Origin: Haloferax mediterranei ATCC 33500 | Lineage (GTDB): Archaea > Halobacteriota > Halobacteria > Halobacteriales > Haloferacaceae | Assembly: GCF_000306765.2 (NCBI RefSeq) | Contig: NC_017943.1 | Coordinates: 62,001 to 126,000 of the forward strand | Direction: 5' to 3' | Length of the DNA: 64,000 nucleotides | Shown: positions 16,731 to 25,674 of the stretch, piece after piece | How the letters are laid out: every line of letters begins with the position of its first letter | Position numbering within the stretch: the stretch's first letter is position 1 | Position numbers and translations under genes: made by a program | Notes under the pieces: model-generated | What the model was told of the DNA's origin: nothing | What the model saw: only the letters and a program-made list of their open reading frames with translations | Databases searched by the model: none

Positions 16731-17478
16731 GCGAATTCAGGCCGATGCGACCCCCCTCGTCGACGGACCTGTAAAAGTGTACTTCGTCCTCCTCTCATTG
16801 TTGCTGACTGCGACGAGCGCCCGGTTTTCGTCGTACGTGGCCGCGATTGTCGTCTTCTCGCTCTTGACGGTCCACGCCGTCGGCCGAGCGTACGTCACGT
16901 TCCTCCAGTACCCGATTTGGTTCCTGCTGCCCAGTCTCGTCCTGATTGCCCTCGTCACACCTGGTACGACGACAGTCTTCGAGTACTGGATACTCCACAT
17001 CTCCGAGGAGGGTCTCCTCCTCGCCACGAAGACCGGATTGCGCTCTATAGCATCGCTTTCGGTGCTCTCGTTTTTGGCGCTCACGACGACTGTTCCACAG
17101 CTCGTGTCCGCGTTGCGGACGCTGGGACTCCCCGACCCACTTGTCGAGATGCTGCTTTTGGTCTACCGCGGCATTCAGGTGCTCGTCGACGAGTCGATTC
17201 GGCTGTACACCGCTGCGAAACTCCGCGGCGGATTCACCTCTAAACGTGCGACGTTCCGGACGACCAAGCACGTCGCTACTTCGTTACTGCTAAGCTCACT
17301 CGACAGCGCAGAACAACTCGATTTATCGATGCGTTCGCGTTGCTACGACGGCGTGTTCCCGGTCCGAGACTACGATAGCCGCGGTCACACGTATGCGCTG
17401 GGTGCCCTCGCGCTCTTAGTATTCGTCCGGTTTGTGGGTACTCCCTCCGTATTCGCTCAGTTCGGGGGCATACTGTGA
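16714..17478 (+). CDS. cbiQ: ECF transporter transmembrane coupling protein CbiQ
   Basis: A 254-residue T component with four to five membrane segments and the C-terminal coupling helices that contact the ATPase: DESIRLYTAAKLRGGF is the conserved A-R-G type motif. I start it at the ATG at 16714 (MHRTLERIQADATPLVDG), inside the 3' end of cbiN; the frame is open further upstream but that part is a cbiN shadow. The stop overlaps the cbiO GTG start (GTGA). Confidence 0.92.
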   Translation: MHRTLERIQADATPLVDGPVKVYFVLLSLLLTATSARFSSYVAAIVVFSLLTVHAVGRAYVTFLQYPIWFLLPSLVLIALVTPGTTTVFEYWILHISEEGLLLATKTGLRSIASLSVLSFLALTTTVPQLVSALRTLGLPDPLVEMLLLVYRGIQVLVDESIRLYTAAKLRGGFTSKRATFRTTKHVATSLLLSSLDSAEQLDLSMRSRCYDGVFPVRDYDSRGHTYALGALALLVFVRFVGTPSVFAQFGGIL

Positions 17479-18188
17479 TTCGGACTGTCGACCTCCAGTT
17501 CGGCTACGACGACCGGGCTGTCCTCCGCGGTGTCGACTTCCGCGCCGAGTCGGGCGACGTAACGGTCTTACTCGGCCGAAACGGTGCCGGAAAATCGACG
17601 CTCCTCAAGCATTTCAACGGGCTGTTGGAACCCGACGATGGTCGTGTACTGGTCGATGGCGACCCGGTCCGATACGACGACGACAGTCTCACTGACCTCC
17701 GGCAGACGGTCGGCTTCGTGTTTCAGGACCCCGATGACCAACTCGTTGCTCCGACAGTCGGACAGGACGTTGCGTTCGGGCCGATTAATCTCGGAAACGA
17801 CTCGGAGGACACGGTCCAGTGGGCGCTTTCCCGCGTTGGACTCGACGGCTACGAGGACCGCCTCTGTAGTCGCCTGAGCGGCGGCGAGAAAAAGCGGGTC
17901 GCACTGGCGGGTGTGCTCGCGATGAAGCCGTCCTACCTCATCCTCGACGAGCCGACCGCCGGTCTCGACGGCGACGGCACTCGGGCGCTCGTCGAGTTGA
18001 TTCGCGAACTCACGGCCGAAGGAATCTCCTTCGTCGTCTCGACGCACTACCCCGACTTCGCCGCCGCCGTCGGCGATTCGTTTACCCTTCTGAACGACGG
18101 TGAGATTGCCTGTCGAGCGTCGTCGTTCGGCGAGATTCCGGCCCGAGAGTACGGGCTTCGAAACTTCGATTCTGTCGTCGACCCGTAG
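17475..18188 (+). CDS. cbiO: Cobalt ECF transporter ATPase CbiO
   Basis: A 237-residue ABC ATPase energising CbiMNQ. Walker A GRNGAGKST (residues 34-42), Q-loop VFQDPDDQL, signature LSGGEKKRVAL, Walker B YLILDEPTAGLDG and switch His in VSTHYPDF are all present and intact. The start is a GTG at 17475 overlapping the cbiQ stop by 4 bases; no ATG fits better. It is the last gene of the transporter operon. Confidence 0.94.
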   Translation: MIRTVDLQFGYDDRAVLRGVDFRAESGDVTVLLGRNGAGKSTLLKHFNGLLEPDDGRVLVDGDPVRYDDDSLTDLRQTVGFVFQDPDDQLVAPTVGQDVAFGPINLGNDSEDTVQWALSRVGLDGYEDRLCSRLSGGEKKRVALAGVLAMKPSYLILDEPTAGLDGDGTRALVELIRELTAEGISFVVSTHYPDFAAAVGDSFTLLNDGEIACRASSFGEIPAREYGLRNFDSVVDP

Positions 18189-18269
18189 CTAGCACCGCTC
18201 TCGCGCCACGGCTATACCCCCAAATAGGCTTCCGTTCACAACTGCGACTCCGATTGGCTATCCGGCGTG

Positions 18270-18719
18270 TTATACGAGGGCCGCTTTGATTCGAGAGCCA
18301 CCGAAGATACCGAGTAGGACGAGCGTTCGACTCAGCAAATAGGTGACTCCATATATGCCACTCGCCACTGGGTCGTAGAAGAAGATGAGACAATACAGTC
18401 CCAATATGAGAAGCACGTCGATTGCGCCATATACTATCGAGTTTGCTTTTTCCGCGGGAACGTCCACACGATGGGCGAGGCACAAAGCAACTCCGCCGAA
18501 CACGATTCCGGGAACGACACCGACGAGAAACGAGACAGTCTTCGACGACGGTGGTGGCCCGAATGTAGGCGGATAAATCACACTCAGAAGGATGAATAGT
18601 AACACGAACTGGACGGCGATGAGTATCGTCCGAAAACAACCGATTAGAAGCGGTTTGGTATTGGTGTAGTCGAGTGATTCGACGGTCACTTTCTGTCGGA
18701 ACGCCGCGAATAATCCCAT
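18270..18719 (-). CDS. Small four-helix membrane protein of unknown function
   Basis: A 149-residue protein with four likely membrane helices: around IRTILIAVQFVLLFILL, FLVGVVPGIVFGGVALCLA, AIDVLLILGLYCLIFF and LLSRTLVLLGIFGG. The N-terminal 30 residues (GLFAAFRQKVTVESLDYT) are cytoplasmic-looking. I recognise no family. It stands alone on the minus strand between cbiO and a DUF7847-like membrane protein, converging with cbiO. AT content is a little higher than in the neighbouring operons. Confidence 0.65.
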   Translation of the reverse strand: MGLFAAFRQKVTVESLDYTNTKPLLIGCFRTILIAVQFVLLFILLSVIYPPTFGPPPSSKTVSFLVGVVPGIVFGGVALCLAHRVDVPAEKANSIVYGAIDVLLILGLYCLIFFYDPVASGIYGVTYLLSRTLVLLGIFGGSRIKAALV

Positions 18720-18841
18720 ACGAACGTATCAGAATGAAAATACAAAAACCAATCCATTCGCCGGGCCAATTGGTGGCCACGCTACTCTGGAGAGCGGGAC
18801 AAAACAACGAATCGGAGTCCGGTACGAGACCGGGTTTCTCG

Positions 18842-19663
18842 TTAGGCGTTCATGGGCTGACCGCCGCGTCGGCCCGTTCGAATCTCTCGGTAGAACGCGA
18901 CCGAGAAGACCGTGAGGATACTTCCAAGGACTGCTATTGCGAGCACGACTATCACGAGGTAGCCGCCCATTCCGAGGAGGAGCTCCTGCGTGAGCGGTTG
19001 GCTGTCGAGCGTCGGGGAGGGGGCGGGGAGCAACAGAGGTCCGGCGGCACCGATTGCGCCGCCCACTAGGCCGCCTCCGACGGCGGAAATCAACATATAC
19101 CCGAACGTACTCAGGAGATGTTTCCGGACGAGCGCTGCACTCTGTTTGAGGCTATCGATTGCGCTGGCATCGTTGAGGACGATTTCTTGGGAGTAAAACT
19201 GGATGAAGAAGACGAACACGAAATACACGAGACCGATGACGAGACCGATAAGTCCCGCGATAATCAGTCCTGTGTGTTCTCCGACCGCCATTCCGACGCC
19301 GACTCCCATGATGACGATGATCCAGAGGACAATCCCGAGTGCCATGTTCACGCCGAAGACGACGAACATGGCTCCGAGTAAGGAGACGTAATTCTGCTTC
19401 CCGGCGCTGATAAACGTGCTCAGCGAGGTTGTTCCGCGGAGTGCCTCGTCGGCCATCTTGATGAGGCCGCCGTGGATGAACGGCATCCCGACGAGTATCC
19501 CGAGGAAGAACACACCCGATACTGCGAGACCGACGAGCGGGTTTATCTGCTGTGTGACGACTGTCACGGACTGTATGAGTCCGAAGAGTCCGAACAGTGC
19601 AACGATGAGTGGGTTCCGCGCGAGCGCGCTCGGCACGGATTGGAGGGCTTTTCCGACTGCCAT
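18842..19663 (-). CDS. Multi-pass membrane protein, DUF7847-like
   Basis: A 273-residue protein with five to six hydrophobic segments and a conserved amphipathic region (FYSQEIVLNDASAIDSLKQSA) followed by VRKHLLSTFGYML. This layout resembles haloarchaeal membrane proteins grouped as DUF7847; the family call is by resemblance. It starts MAVGKALQSVPSALARNPLIV. No enzymatic motif is visible. It probably acts in the membrane as a structural or insertion-related protein, but the function is unknown. Confidence 0.65.
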   Translation of the reverse strand: MAVGKALQSVPSALARNPLIVALFGLFGLIQSVTVVTQQINPLVGLAVSGVFFLGILVGMPFIHGGLIKMADEALRGTTSLSTFISAGKQNYVSLLGAMFVVFGVNMALGIVLWIIVIMGVGVGMAVGEHTGLIIAGLIGLVIGLVYFVFVFFIQFYSQEIVLNDASAIDSLKQSAALVRKHLLSTFGYMLISAVGGGLVGGAIGAAGPLLLPAPSPTLDSQPLTQELLLGMGGYLVIVVLAIAVLGSILTVFSVAFYREIRTGRRGGQPMNA

Positions 19664-19756
19664 GGGATAATCGACAGACAGGACTGGGATAAGCTTAGTG
19701 GTGTCAGTAGGACACTATTCTCAGTTTGAGCACAAACGTGGAATCTGGCCTCATCG

Positions 19757-20140
19757 TCACGAGGACTCGACCAGCGATTCTATCTCACCAATCAGCACCG
19801 CTGAGAGTGCCCCGAGCGTCGTACTCAAAACAGCCGACTCACTGAGTTCGAAAGCGACGGCGAGACCCGCTGCAATCACGATTATCGTGAAGAGGATACC
19901 AGCGGTCGTGCCCGCCGATAACCGCTCGAATCGGTTCCACACCCGCTGTGCGGGGGTCGTATATTTGAGCACGAGGGCGCCGAGCATCGTCGCAGTGAAT
20001 CCGCCGAGAAACCACTCGTGCTCGAACCCACCGCTGGCGGAGTTCAGTTCGTACAGATTGTATGCGAGCAGTAACACGGTCCAGAACGCATTGCTCGTGA
20101 CGAAGGACCATCGCGACGAGGTGGTTCGGGGGTTTGCCAT
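19757..20140 (-). CDS. Small membrane protein of unknown function
   Basis: A 127-residue protein with four predicted membrane helices (AFWTVLLLAYNLYEL, FTATMLGALVLKY, AGILFTIIVIAAGLAVAF, LGALSAVLIGEIE). A polar loop TTPAQRVWNRFERL lies between helices 2 and 3. No recognised family. It reads away from a 490-base non-coding stretch that holds its promoter. Confidence 0.6.
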   Translation of the reverse strand: MANPRTTSSRWSFVTSNAFWTVLLLAYNLYELNSASGGFEHEWFLGGFTATMLGALVLKYTTPAQRVWNRFERLSAGTTAGILFTIIVIAAGLAVAFELSESAVLSTTLGALSAVLIGEIESLVESS

Positions 20141-20632
20141 CGTGTTCAGAGAATCGGTGTGTCCCGAGGGTAACTATGTCGGTTTAGTAACTAGTATTCG
20201 TCCGGTGTACCCCAGTAATTGGCTTATCCCCGACGCCAATATCGGCGCACTCGACCATTTTTAGATACCTCTAATCTAAAATATAGATAGATAGAATTAA
20301 TAGGTTGGCGAAGACAGAATTGAATGCGTTCCGTCAGTATCGGAACGTTGGTTGCATCGATTTCCAGATGAGTTCCTGCAACACGGGGTGGTCGAGTTCG
20401 GACATTGTTTCATCCCCCTGTGTTACTACTTCCGGATGCGACGCAAGCCTGTAGTTCCAACTTCCAATCACGCATCCGGAGTATACCCGTCGAGAGTACC
20501 GACAGTCGAGAATATCGGCTATTAGAGCCTCTCTGCGTAGAACAGAAGATAGAGTGTGGGTGTGCAGTCGTGGAGAAGAGTTGGTGTGTAGTCGTGGACT
20601 ACACTGAAGTTAGCCCTCTATTGTCCCGTGCG
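20141..20632. other. Non-coding stretch between a membrane protein gene and bioD
   Basis: I see no convincing gene here. The first 150 bases are AT-rich (around 20255-20300, TATCTAAAATATAGAT-like) and hold the promoter of the minus-strand membrane protein. Near 20557-20600 there are two close copies of a GTGYAGTCGTGGA motif, just downstream of the bioD stop. An 84-codon plus-strand frame (20405-20659) has no plausible composition and runs into antisense of bioD. Confidence 0.5.
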
Positions 20633-21331
20633 TCACTCGATTGGGTCTCGCTCGACTGAAGAGAGAACCTGCTCGACCGGAAGGTGTTCGCAGACGCCCG
20701 CCACCGCGTCTTCCGGTTTCGCTATCGAGAGCGGCGGCATCGTGTAGACCGGACATCCGGTCATCTCCTCGAGAACGCGCGGGTTGGTCCGTTCGGCGGC
20801 GGTTTCCCCTTCGAATTGGTTGAGGACGATTCCCGAAACAAACACGTCTCGCCGACGCAACGCCTCGACGGAGAGGGCGGTGTGATTCAGCGTTCCGAGA
20901 CCGGACCGCGCGACAAGAATCGTCGGTACGTCCAACTCCGAAACCAAATCGACTACCTCCTTGCCATCAGCGAGTGGGACTCGAAGTCCGCCGATTCCCT
21001 CAATTACGCCCGGCCCATCTCGGTCGAGTGCGGCCGCACACGTCTCGAAAATCGCCGTGTAGTCGATTCGCTCGTCGGCAACGTCGGCCGCAATTTCTGG
21101 GGCAAGAGCTGGCTCGAGCCGCGGGCCGCAGGTCGCCGCCGCATCGGTCCCACACGCCGTTGCGACAAACTCGGCGTCGTCGTCCGGTGGATAGCCGGTT
21201 TGCGCCGGTTTGACCGCCTGTGCATCGTGGCCGGCGTTGCGAAGCCAGCCGACTAACCCGGCGGTGACGACCGTCTTCCCGACACCGGTATCCGTTCCAA
21301 CAACCGCGAAATCGTGCGTTATATTCGTCAT
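20633..21331 (-). CDS. bioD: Dethiobiotin synthetase BioD
   Basis: A 232-residue ATP-dependent enzyme closing the ureido ring of dethiobiotin from 7,8-diaminopelargonate and CO2. The N-terminal VVGTDTGVGKTVVTAGL is the BioD P-loop, and IEGIGGLRVPLADGKEVVDL matches the conserved second motif. The last gene of the minus-strand biotin operon, 10 bases after bioF. Length is normal. Confidence 0.93.
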   Translation of the reverse strand: MTNITHDFAVVGTDTGVGKTVVTAGLVGWLRNAGHDAQAVKPAQTGYPPDDDAEFVATACGTDAAATCGPRLEPALAPEIAADVADERIDYTAIFETCAAALDRDGPGVIEGIGGLRVPLADGKEVVDLVSELDVPTILVARSGLGTLNHTALSVEALRRRDVFVSGIVLNQFEGETAAERTNPRVLEEMTGCPVYTMPPLSIAKPEDAVAGVCEHLPVEQVLSSVERDPIE

Positions 21332-21341
21332 TGGGTCTGTG

Positions 21342-22556
21342 TCAGATAAGTTCGAGATTCGTTCCGACTGTTTCGAACGCCGTCAGACAGCGGTCGATAT
21401 TTGCCTCCGTGTGGGTTGCCATCGGCGCAACCCGGATGCGACTCGTTCCGTCGGGGACGGTCGGCGGCCGAATCACGGGGGCAACGATACCCTGTTCCCG
21501 AAGGCGTTCATCGAGTGCGATTGCGTCTGCACGGTCGCCGACCAACACCGGAAGGACCTGTGTTTCCCCCAGAACGCGGTAGCCCATCGATTCGAGGCCG
21601 TCTCGGAGCGTCTCGACGTTCTCCCAGAGCGATTTCCGACACTCTCCGTCGCGAGCGATTCGCAAGGCTGCTTTGCTCGCGCCGACGGCAGGTGGTGCCA
21701 GTCCGGTCGAAAAGACGAACGACCGGGCTTCGTTGACGAGATACTCGATTAGCGTCTCGGACCCGGCGACGTAGCCGCCTTGACTCGCCAGCGCTTTCGA
21801 GAGCGTCCCGATTTGCACGTCGATTCGGTCGCTCAATCCCTCACGCTGGACGAGTCCACCGCCGTTCTCGTACAGGCCCGTTGCGTGGGCTTCGTCGACT
21901 AACACCCAAGCGCCGTACCGCTCCGCGAGGTCACAGATGGCCGCGAGGGGCGCGACATCACCGTCCATGCTGAACACCGTATCAGTCGCGATGAGCCACT
22001 GCTCGTCGTCAGCCGCGGTCTCCGCACGCGTATGCAGTTCCGTCGCAAGCGACTCCGCATCGCAGTGGTCGTAAACCACTGTTTCGGCATCCGAGAGCCG
22101 ACAGCCGTCGATGATGCTCGCGTGATTGAGTTCGTCCGAGAAAATCACGTCGGGGTCGAGCGCGGCGATGGTTCCGACGTTCGCCGCGTAGCCCGACGAA
22201 AACAGCAACGTTCTGTCGGTGTGCTTGATAGCCGCGAGGTCGCCTTCGAGTTCCCGATGGAGCTCGGTATCTCCGGTGATGAGTCTACTCGCACCCGACC
22301 CGGTTCCGACGGCGTGGGCGGCCGAGGCCGCCGCCTGCTGAACCCGGGAATCGGTCGCTAACCCGAGGTAGTTGTTCGCCGCGAAGACGAGTTGCGATTC
22401 GCCGCCAATCCGGGTTCGGGCGCTCACGTCGGCGGCAGGCTCAAGTTCTCGCCGAAGACCGTGACGTTGTCGGGCCTCCAGTCTGCTTTCGAGGTCGAAC
22501 CCGCGGTCTGGTTGCGGGGGAGAGCCCGACTGCGACTCCGTTGTGTCGGGGTCCAT
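21342..22556 (-). CDS. bioF: 8-amino-7-oxononanoate synthase BioF
   Basis: A 404-residue PLP enzyme joining pimeloyl thioester and L-alanine. Conserved alpha-oxoamine synthase features are present: SGASRLITGDTELHRELE, FSDELNHASIIDG with the catalytic His, VDEAHATGLYENGG, and IGTLSKALASQGGY with the PLP lysine. The N-terminal 25 residues are an acidic extension; an internal start is possible. It follows the bioU-like gene by 4 bases and precedes bioD by 10. Confidence 0.92.
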   Translation of the reverse strand: MDPDTTESQSGSPPQPDRGFDLESRLEARQRHGLRRELEPAADVSARTRIGGESQLVFAANNYLGLATDSRVQQAAASAAHAVGTGSGASRLITGDTELHRELEGDLAAIKHTDRTLLFSSGYAANVGTIAALDPDVIFSDELNHASIIDGCRLSDAETVVYDHCDAESLATELHTRAETAADDEQWLIATDTVFSMDGDVAPLAAICDLAERYGAWVLVDEAHATGLYENGGGLVQREGLSDRIDVQIGTLSKALASQGGYVAGSETLIEYLVNEARSFVFSTGLAPPAVGASKAALRIARDGECRKSLWENVETLRDGLESMGYRVLGETQVLPVLVGDRADAIALDERLREQGIVAPVIRPPTVPDGTSRIRVAPMATHTEANIDRCLTAFETVGTNLELI

Positions 22557-22560
22557 CGCT

Positions 22561-23622
22561 TCAGAACCCGGGCATCAGTTCTGCCGGACCGAACACGCCG
22601 TAGTCGCCGGCGCGGTTTCGTCGGACGGCGGATTTCAGGTAGCCCAGCGCAGGACCGTTGACGTTCGCGGCCATACTCGTCGCATCGTCGAGTTGGAAGG
22701 TGTTCGTCCCGCGTTTGCCATCGAAGGTTCGGCCGGTTACGCGAACCGTCGTCGTCGTCGGCTTTTCGTCCTTCCGAATGTCGAGAATGCCACCGACAGT
22801 CACGTCTTCGGCATCACAGATGCCTGCTCGTTCGAGAAGTACGTCGTCGGCGTGTTCCATGTCGTTGAATTCGAGGACGCCGTCGTGTTCCTCGATGACC
22901 GCCTCGATTTCCGATTCGTCCATCTCACGGGCGGTTTCGATGTCGTAGCCGTCGAGGTGGGCGATATCCTCGCGGACGGTGCCACGGTTATCTTCGTAGC
23001 CGGATTTGAGACCGACACCCCACCAGATTTCGACTTCCTCGACTTCGACGAATGACTGGGCAGCGAGCGCCGCTGCACCGGTGAGCAGTCCGGGAGTCGC
23101 TCCGGCACCGCAGACGAACGTGATACCCGATTCGACGAGCGTCTCCTCGCGGTCGTCGAGCATGCCGATGACGCGAGAGCGTTTCAGCACGTCGATGAGG
23201 ACGCCTTCGAATTCAGCTTCCGCGAAGCGCTCTGCGATGCGCGGAATGAAGTCGTGTTCGAGGTTCGGCAGCGCGAGTAACACCGCATCGATTTCGTCGC
23301 TTTCCGCGATAATTTCGTCAATCGGTGTCTCGGTCGATGTTCCTTGCGCCGAGGCGACGATGCCAGCCCCGTCGCCGTGCTGTTTGACGGCCGCTCCGCC
23401 GTCTGTCACGCGCTTGTCTTCGGTATCGCCGGTCCCGTCGCCAGCGATGTTCCCCTCGGTCGCATCGAGGATTTCTTCGACGTCCAGACCGTCGTGGTTG
23501 ACCGCAACACCGTGTCGGTCGCAGGCCGCAACCGGCGTCAACCCGTCCTTGTAGGTACTGACTTCGAGCGTTCGCCGACCGATACCGCCTGTTCCGAGTA
23601 CTGCAAAGTTGATTTCGTCCAT
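22561..23622 (-). CDS. bioU: BioU-type oxidoreductase, probable replacement for BioA
   Basis: A 353-residue NAD(P)-binding protein of the saccharopine-dehydrogenase type. GTGGIG at residues 10-15 is the Rossmann glycine motif, and CGAGATPGLLTGAAALAAQ (from residue 171) is a second conserved segment. It lies between bioB and bioF in an operon with no bioA. In cyanobacteria BioU, an unrelated NAD(P)H-dependent enzyme, replaces BioA to make 7,8-diaminopelargonate, and as I recall a haloarchaeal homologue has also been described. Length, fold and position fit this. The reactive or donor-binding residue cannot be assigned by eye; Lys147 in IDVLKRSR is only one candidate. Homoserine or saccharopine dehydrogenase is less likely from context. 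Confidence 0.75.
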   Translation of the reverse strand: MDEINFAVLGTGGIGRRTLEVSTYKDGLTPVAACDRHGVAVNHDGLDVEEILDATEGNIAGDGTGDTEDKRVTDGGAAVKQHGDGAGIVASAQGTSTETPIDEIIAESDEIDAVLLALPNLEHDFIPRIAERFAEAEFEGVLIDVLKRSRVIGMLDDREETLVESGITFVCGAGATPGLLTGAAALAAQSFVEVEEVEIWWGVGLKSGYEDNRGTVREDIAHLDGYDIETAREMDESEIEAVIEEHDGVLEFNDMEHADDVLLERAGICDAEDVTVGGILDIRKDEKPTTTTVRVTGRTFDGKRGTNTFQLDDATSMAANVNGPALGYLKSAVRRNRAGDYGVFGPAELMPGF

Positions 23623-23623
23623 C

Positions 23624-24739
23624 TTAATCCTCTGTCACGTTTACGTTGGTTACTGCTGTCCCGGCGGCTGTTTCGACCGCCGAGTCGCTATCTGTACATC
23701 CGTCTTTGACCGTCTCCGGATCGAACTCGTTGGCCTCCATGTTTGGTTCGAGACCTGCGCGCTCGATGATTTCGAGGTCGTCCCCCGGCGACTGGCCTTC
23801 CGTGGTGAGGTAGTCGCCGGTGAGTATCCCGTCGGCCCCGGCTTCGAACGGGAGATGTTGCTCGTCCGGACTGAGGTTCACTTCGCGACCGCCAGTCAGT
23901 CGGACGCGGGCTTCTGGGTGGAGCATTCGGTAGACTGCGATGGTCTTGATAATCTCCTCAGTCGTGATTTCGGCCGACCCGTCGTCGCCGAGGGGCGTTC
24001 CAGCCACGGGATTCAAAATGTTGACTGGAAGCGAGGAGATGCCGATATCACGCAGGGCGAGTGCCGCGTCCACTCTGTCAGTGGGTGACTCGCCCATCCC
24101 GAGGATAACCCCGGCACAGAGGTCCATCCCGACCGACTTTGCGCGTTCGAGCGTCTTTACTCGGTCTTCGAACGAGTGCGTCGAGACGACTTCGGGGAAG
24201 TACCGAGGCGACGTTTCGATGTTGTGATTGTAATGGTTGATGCCCTCTGCGGCGAGAATCTCGGCTTCTTCCTGGGTGAGGATACCGAGGCTCGCGTCCA
24301 CTTCAATGTCCGTCTCGTCGCGGACGAGCCGAATCGCCTGAATCACCTCATCCCACTCATCAGGGCGTCTTTCCTTACTGACGCCCTTCTCGGCGACGAC
24401 GATACCGAACCGCTGTGCGCCGTCGCGCTCGGCACGCTTCGCCGCGGCGAGGACTTCTTCGGGGCCAAGAAATCCGTAGGTTTCGATGCCGGTGTCGAAA
24501 TGAACCGACTGCGCACAGAATCCGCAGTCTTCGGCACAGTTGCCGGCTTTGGCGTTGACGATACTACACGCGTCGACGGTGTCGTCACCGAAGTGCGACC
24601 GAACGACGTCAGCGGCTGGCGCAAGGTCTTCTACGGGTTGCGCCATCAGCGCTAACGCGTCCGTCCGGTCGAGTTGACCGCCGTCGAGTAGCGTCGTGAC
24701 CGCGTCGTCGACTGTTCGATTACCTGTCTCGTAAACCAC
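23624..24739 (-). CDS. bioB: Biotin synthase BioB
   Basis: A 371-residue radical-SAM enzyme inserting sulfur into dethiobiotin. The cluster motif is GNCAEDCGFCAQS (Cys68, Cys72, Cys75, CxxxCxxC). Later segments (YNHNIETSPRYFPEV, GVILGMGES, RLTGGREVNL) are typical of BioB. The start is a GTG at 24737-24739. It lies inside a BirA-like operator and about 25 bases after a TATA-like stretch, consistent with a leaderless mRNA whose first codon is this GTG. It is the first gene of bioB-bioU-bioF-bioD. Confidence 0.93.
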   Translation of the reverse strand: MVYETGNRTVDDAVTTLLDGGQLDRTDALALMAQPVEDLAPAADVVRSHFGDDTVDACSIVNAKAGNCAEDCGFCAQSVHFDTGIETYGFLGPEEVLAAAKRAERDGAQRFGIVVAEKGVSKERRPDEWDEVIQAIRLVRDETDIEVDASLGILTQEEAEILAAEGINHYNHNIETSPRYFPEVVSTHSFEDRVKTLERAKSVGMDLCAGVILGMGESPTDRVDAALALRDIGISSLPVNILNPVAGTPLGDDGSAEITTEEIIKTIAVYRMLHPEARVRLTGGREVNLSPDEQHLPFEAGADGILTGDYLTTEGQSPGDDLEIIERAGLEPNMEANEFDPETVKDGCTDSDSAVETAAGTAVTNVNVTED

Positions 24740-24760
24740 GTATCGAATCGCGGTTTACGA
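24729..24760. promoter_or_regulatory. BirA-type biotin operator over the bioB start
   Basis: TCGTAAACC (24729-24737), 14 bases, then GGTTTACGA (24752-24760): a 9-bp perfect inverted repeat. This matches the published BirA operator design (TTGTAAACC-N14/15-GGTTTACAA) except for the T-to-C / A-to-G outer position. On the minus strand a TATA-like AATTACTATTT (24761-24771) abuts it, and the GTG start of bioB overlaps its far arm. A bound biotin-protein ligase repressor would block initiation directly. No birA gene is in the window. Confidence 0.8.
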
Positions 24761-24895
24761 AATAGTAATTCTTTCGGGAGGGTCCCTCTCTGGGCAAACA
24801 ATACCCGTCGATGAAGTTTTTTCACTGGCCAGTGCTGCGGCATATCCAACCACGAGGGGGCACTCGTCCGAGACTGTAGTCATGTTCCTCAACCT

Positions 24896-24914
24896 AGATG
24901 TTTATCTGACATCT
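24896..24914. promoter_or_regulatory. Palindrome over the TATA box of the SDR gene
   Basis: AGATGT (24896-24901), seven bases TTATCTG, then ACATCT (24909-24914) form a 6-bp inverted repeat centred on a TATA-like TTTATCTG. The ATG of the downstream gene is at 24932, about 27 bases after the box, so the mRNA is probably leaderless. A repressor site is the natural reading, but it is only a short palindrome. Confidence 0.4.
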
Positions 24915-24931
24915 TTCTCTACAGAGTAACT

Positions 24932-25633
24932 ATGGATTTGACTGATACGGTCGCGGTCGTGACCGGTGCATCCTCGGGAATCGGCGAGGCGACGGCTAAA
25001 GCACTGGCCCGCGAGGGTTGTTCTGTTGTGCTGGTGGCCCGCCGTGAGGACCGACTGGAGAGGATCGCCGACGAGATCGAGAGTGACAGAACACTCGTCA
25101 TTCCGACGGATGTCACCGACGAGGACGAAGTTACGGCGATGGTCGAAGAAACGCGGGAGGTATTCGGCTGTCTCGATATCCTCGTGAACAACGCCGGTGT
25201 ACTCCGTGTTGACCCGGTTGCCGAGGCTGATATGGCTGACTTCCGAGAGCAGGTCGAGGTCAACCTACTCGGGGCGATGAACACAACTCACGCTGCGTTA
25301 CCAGTCATGCTCGAATCAGAGCATGCTGATATCGTCACCGTCTCTTCGGTGAATGCCCGGCATCCCGCTAAAGAGGGGAGCGCGTACACGGCGACGAAAT
25401 ATGGTGTCAACGGGTTCTGTCGATCCCTCCGGAAGGAGATGGCCGACGAGCAAGTCCGCGTGACGATTGTCATGCCGGGACCAGTCGACTCCGAGATGCG
25501 AGACTGGGAGAACTGGGAGGGTCGGGCGCTAGAACCCACTGATGTTGCGGAGTCGATTGCGTTCGCCGTCTCTCGGCCTGAACACGTGGAAATCCCCGAG
25601 ATAACTGTTAGTACGACCGACAAGCTCAGGTAG
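24932..25633 (+). CDS. Short-chain dehydrogenase/reductase
   Basis: A 233-residue classical SDR. TGASSGIGEAT (residues 11-21) binds the cofactor and NNAGVLRVDP is the NNAG motif. The catalytic Ser lies in IVTVSSVNARHP, and the Tyr-xxx-Lys in SAYTATKYG. The substrate is unknown; the closest general class is the YdfG-type NADP-dependent alcohol/aldehyde reductases. It stands alone and reads away from bioB. Codon use is slightly less GC-biased than in the bio operon (GGAGAGG and ATATGG stretches), so it may be a more recent arrival. Confidence 0.9.
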   Translation: MDLTDTVAVVTGASSGIGEATAKALAREGCSVVLVARREDRLERIADEIESDRTLVIPTDVTDEDEVTAMVEETREVFGCLDILVNNAGVLRVDPVAEADMADFREQVEVNLLGAMNTTHAALPVMLESEHADIVTVSSVNARHPAKEGSAYTATKYGVNGFCRSLRKEMADEQVRVTIVMPGPVDSEMRDWENWEGRALEPTDVAESIAFAVSRPEHVEIPEITVSTTDKLR

Positions 25634-25674
25634 TCGGTGTTTGGTGTGATTGGAACACATGATGTTTAGTAACA

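Noticed and set aside
20405..20659. 84-codon plus-strand frame upstream of bioD's end
   Set aside because: Composition is not haloarchaeal protein-like and it runs into antisense of bioD.
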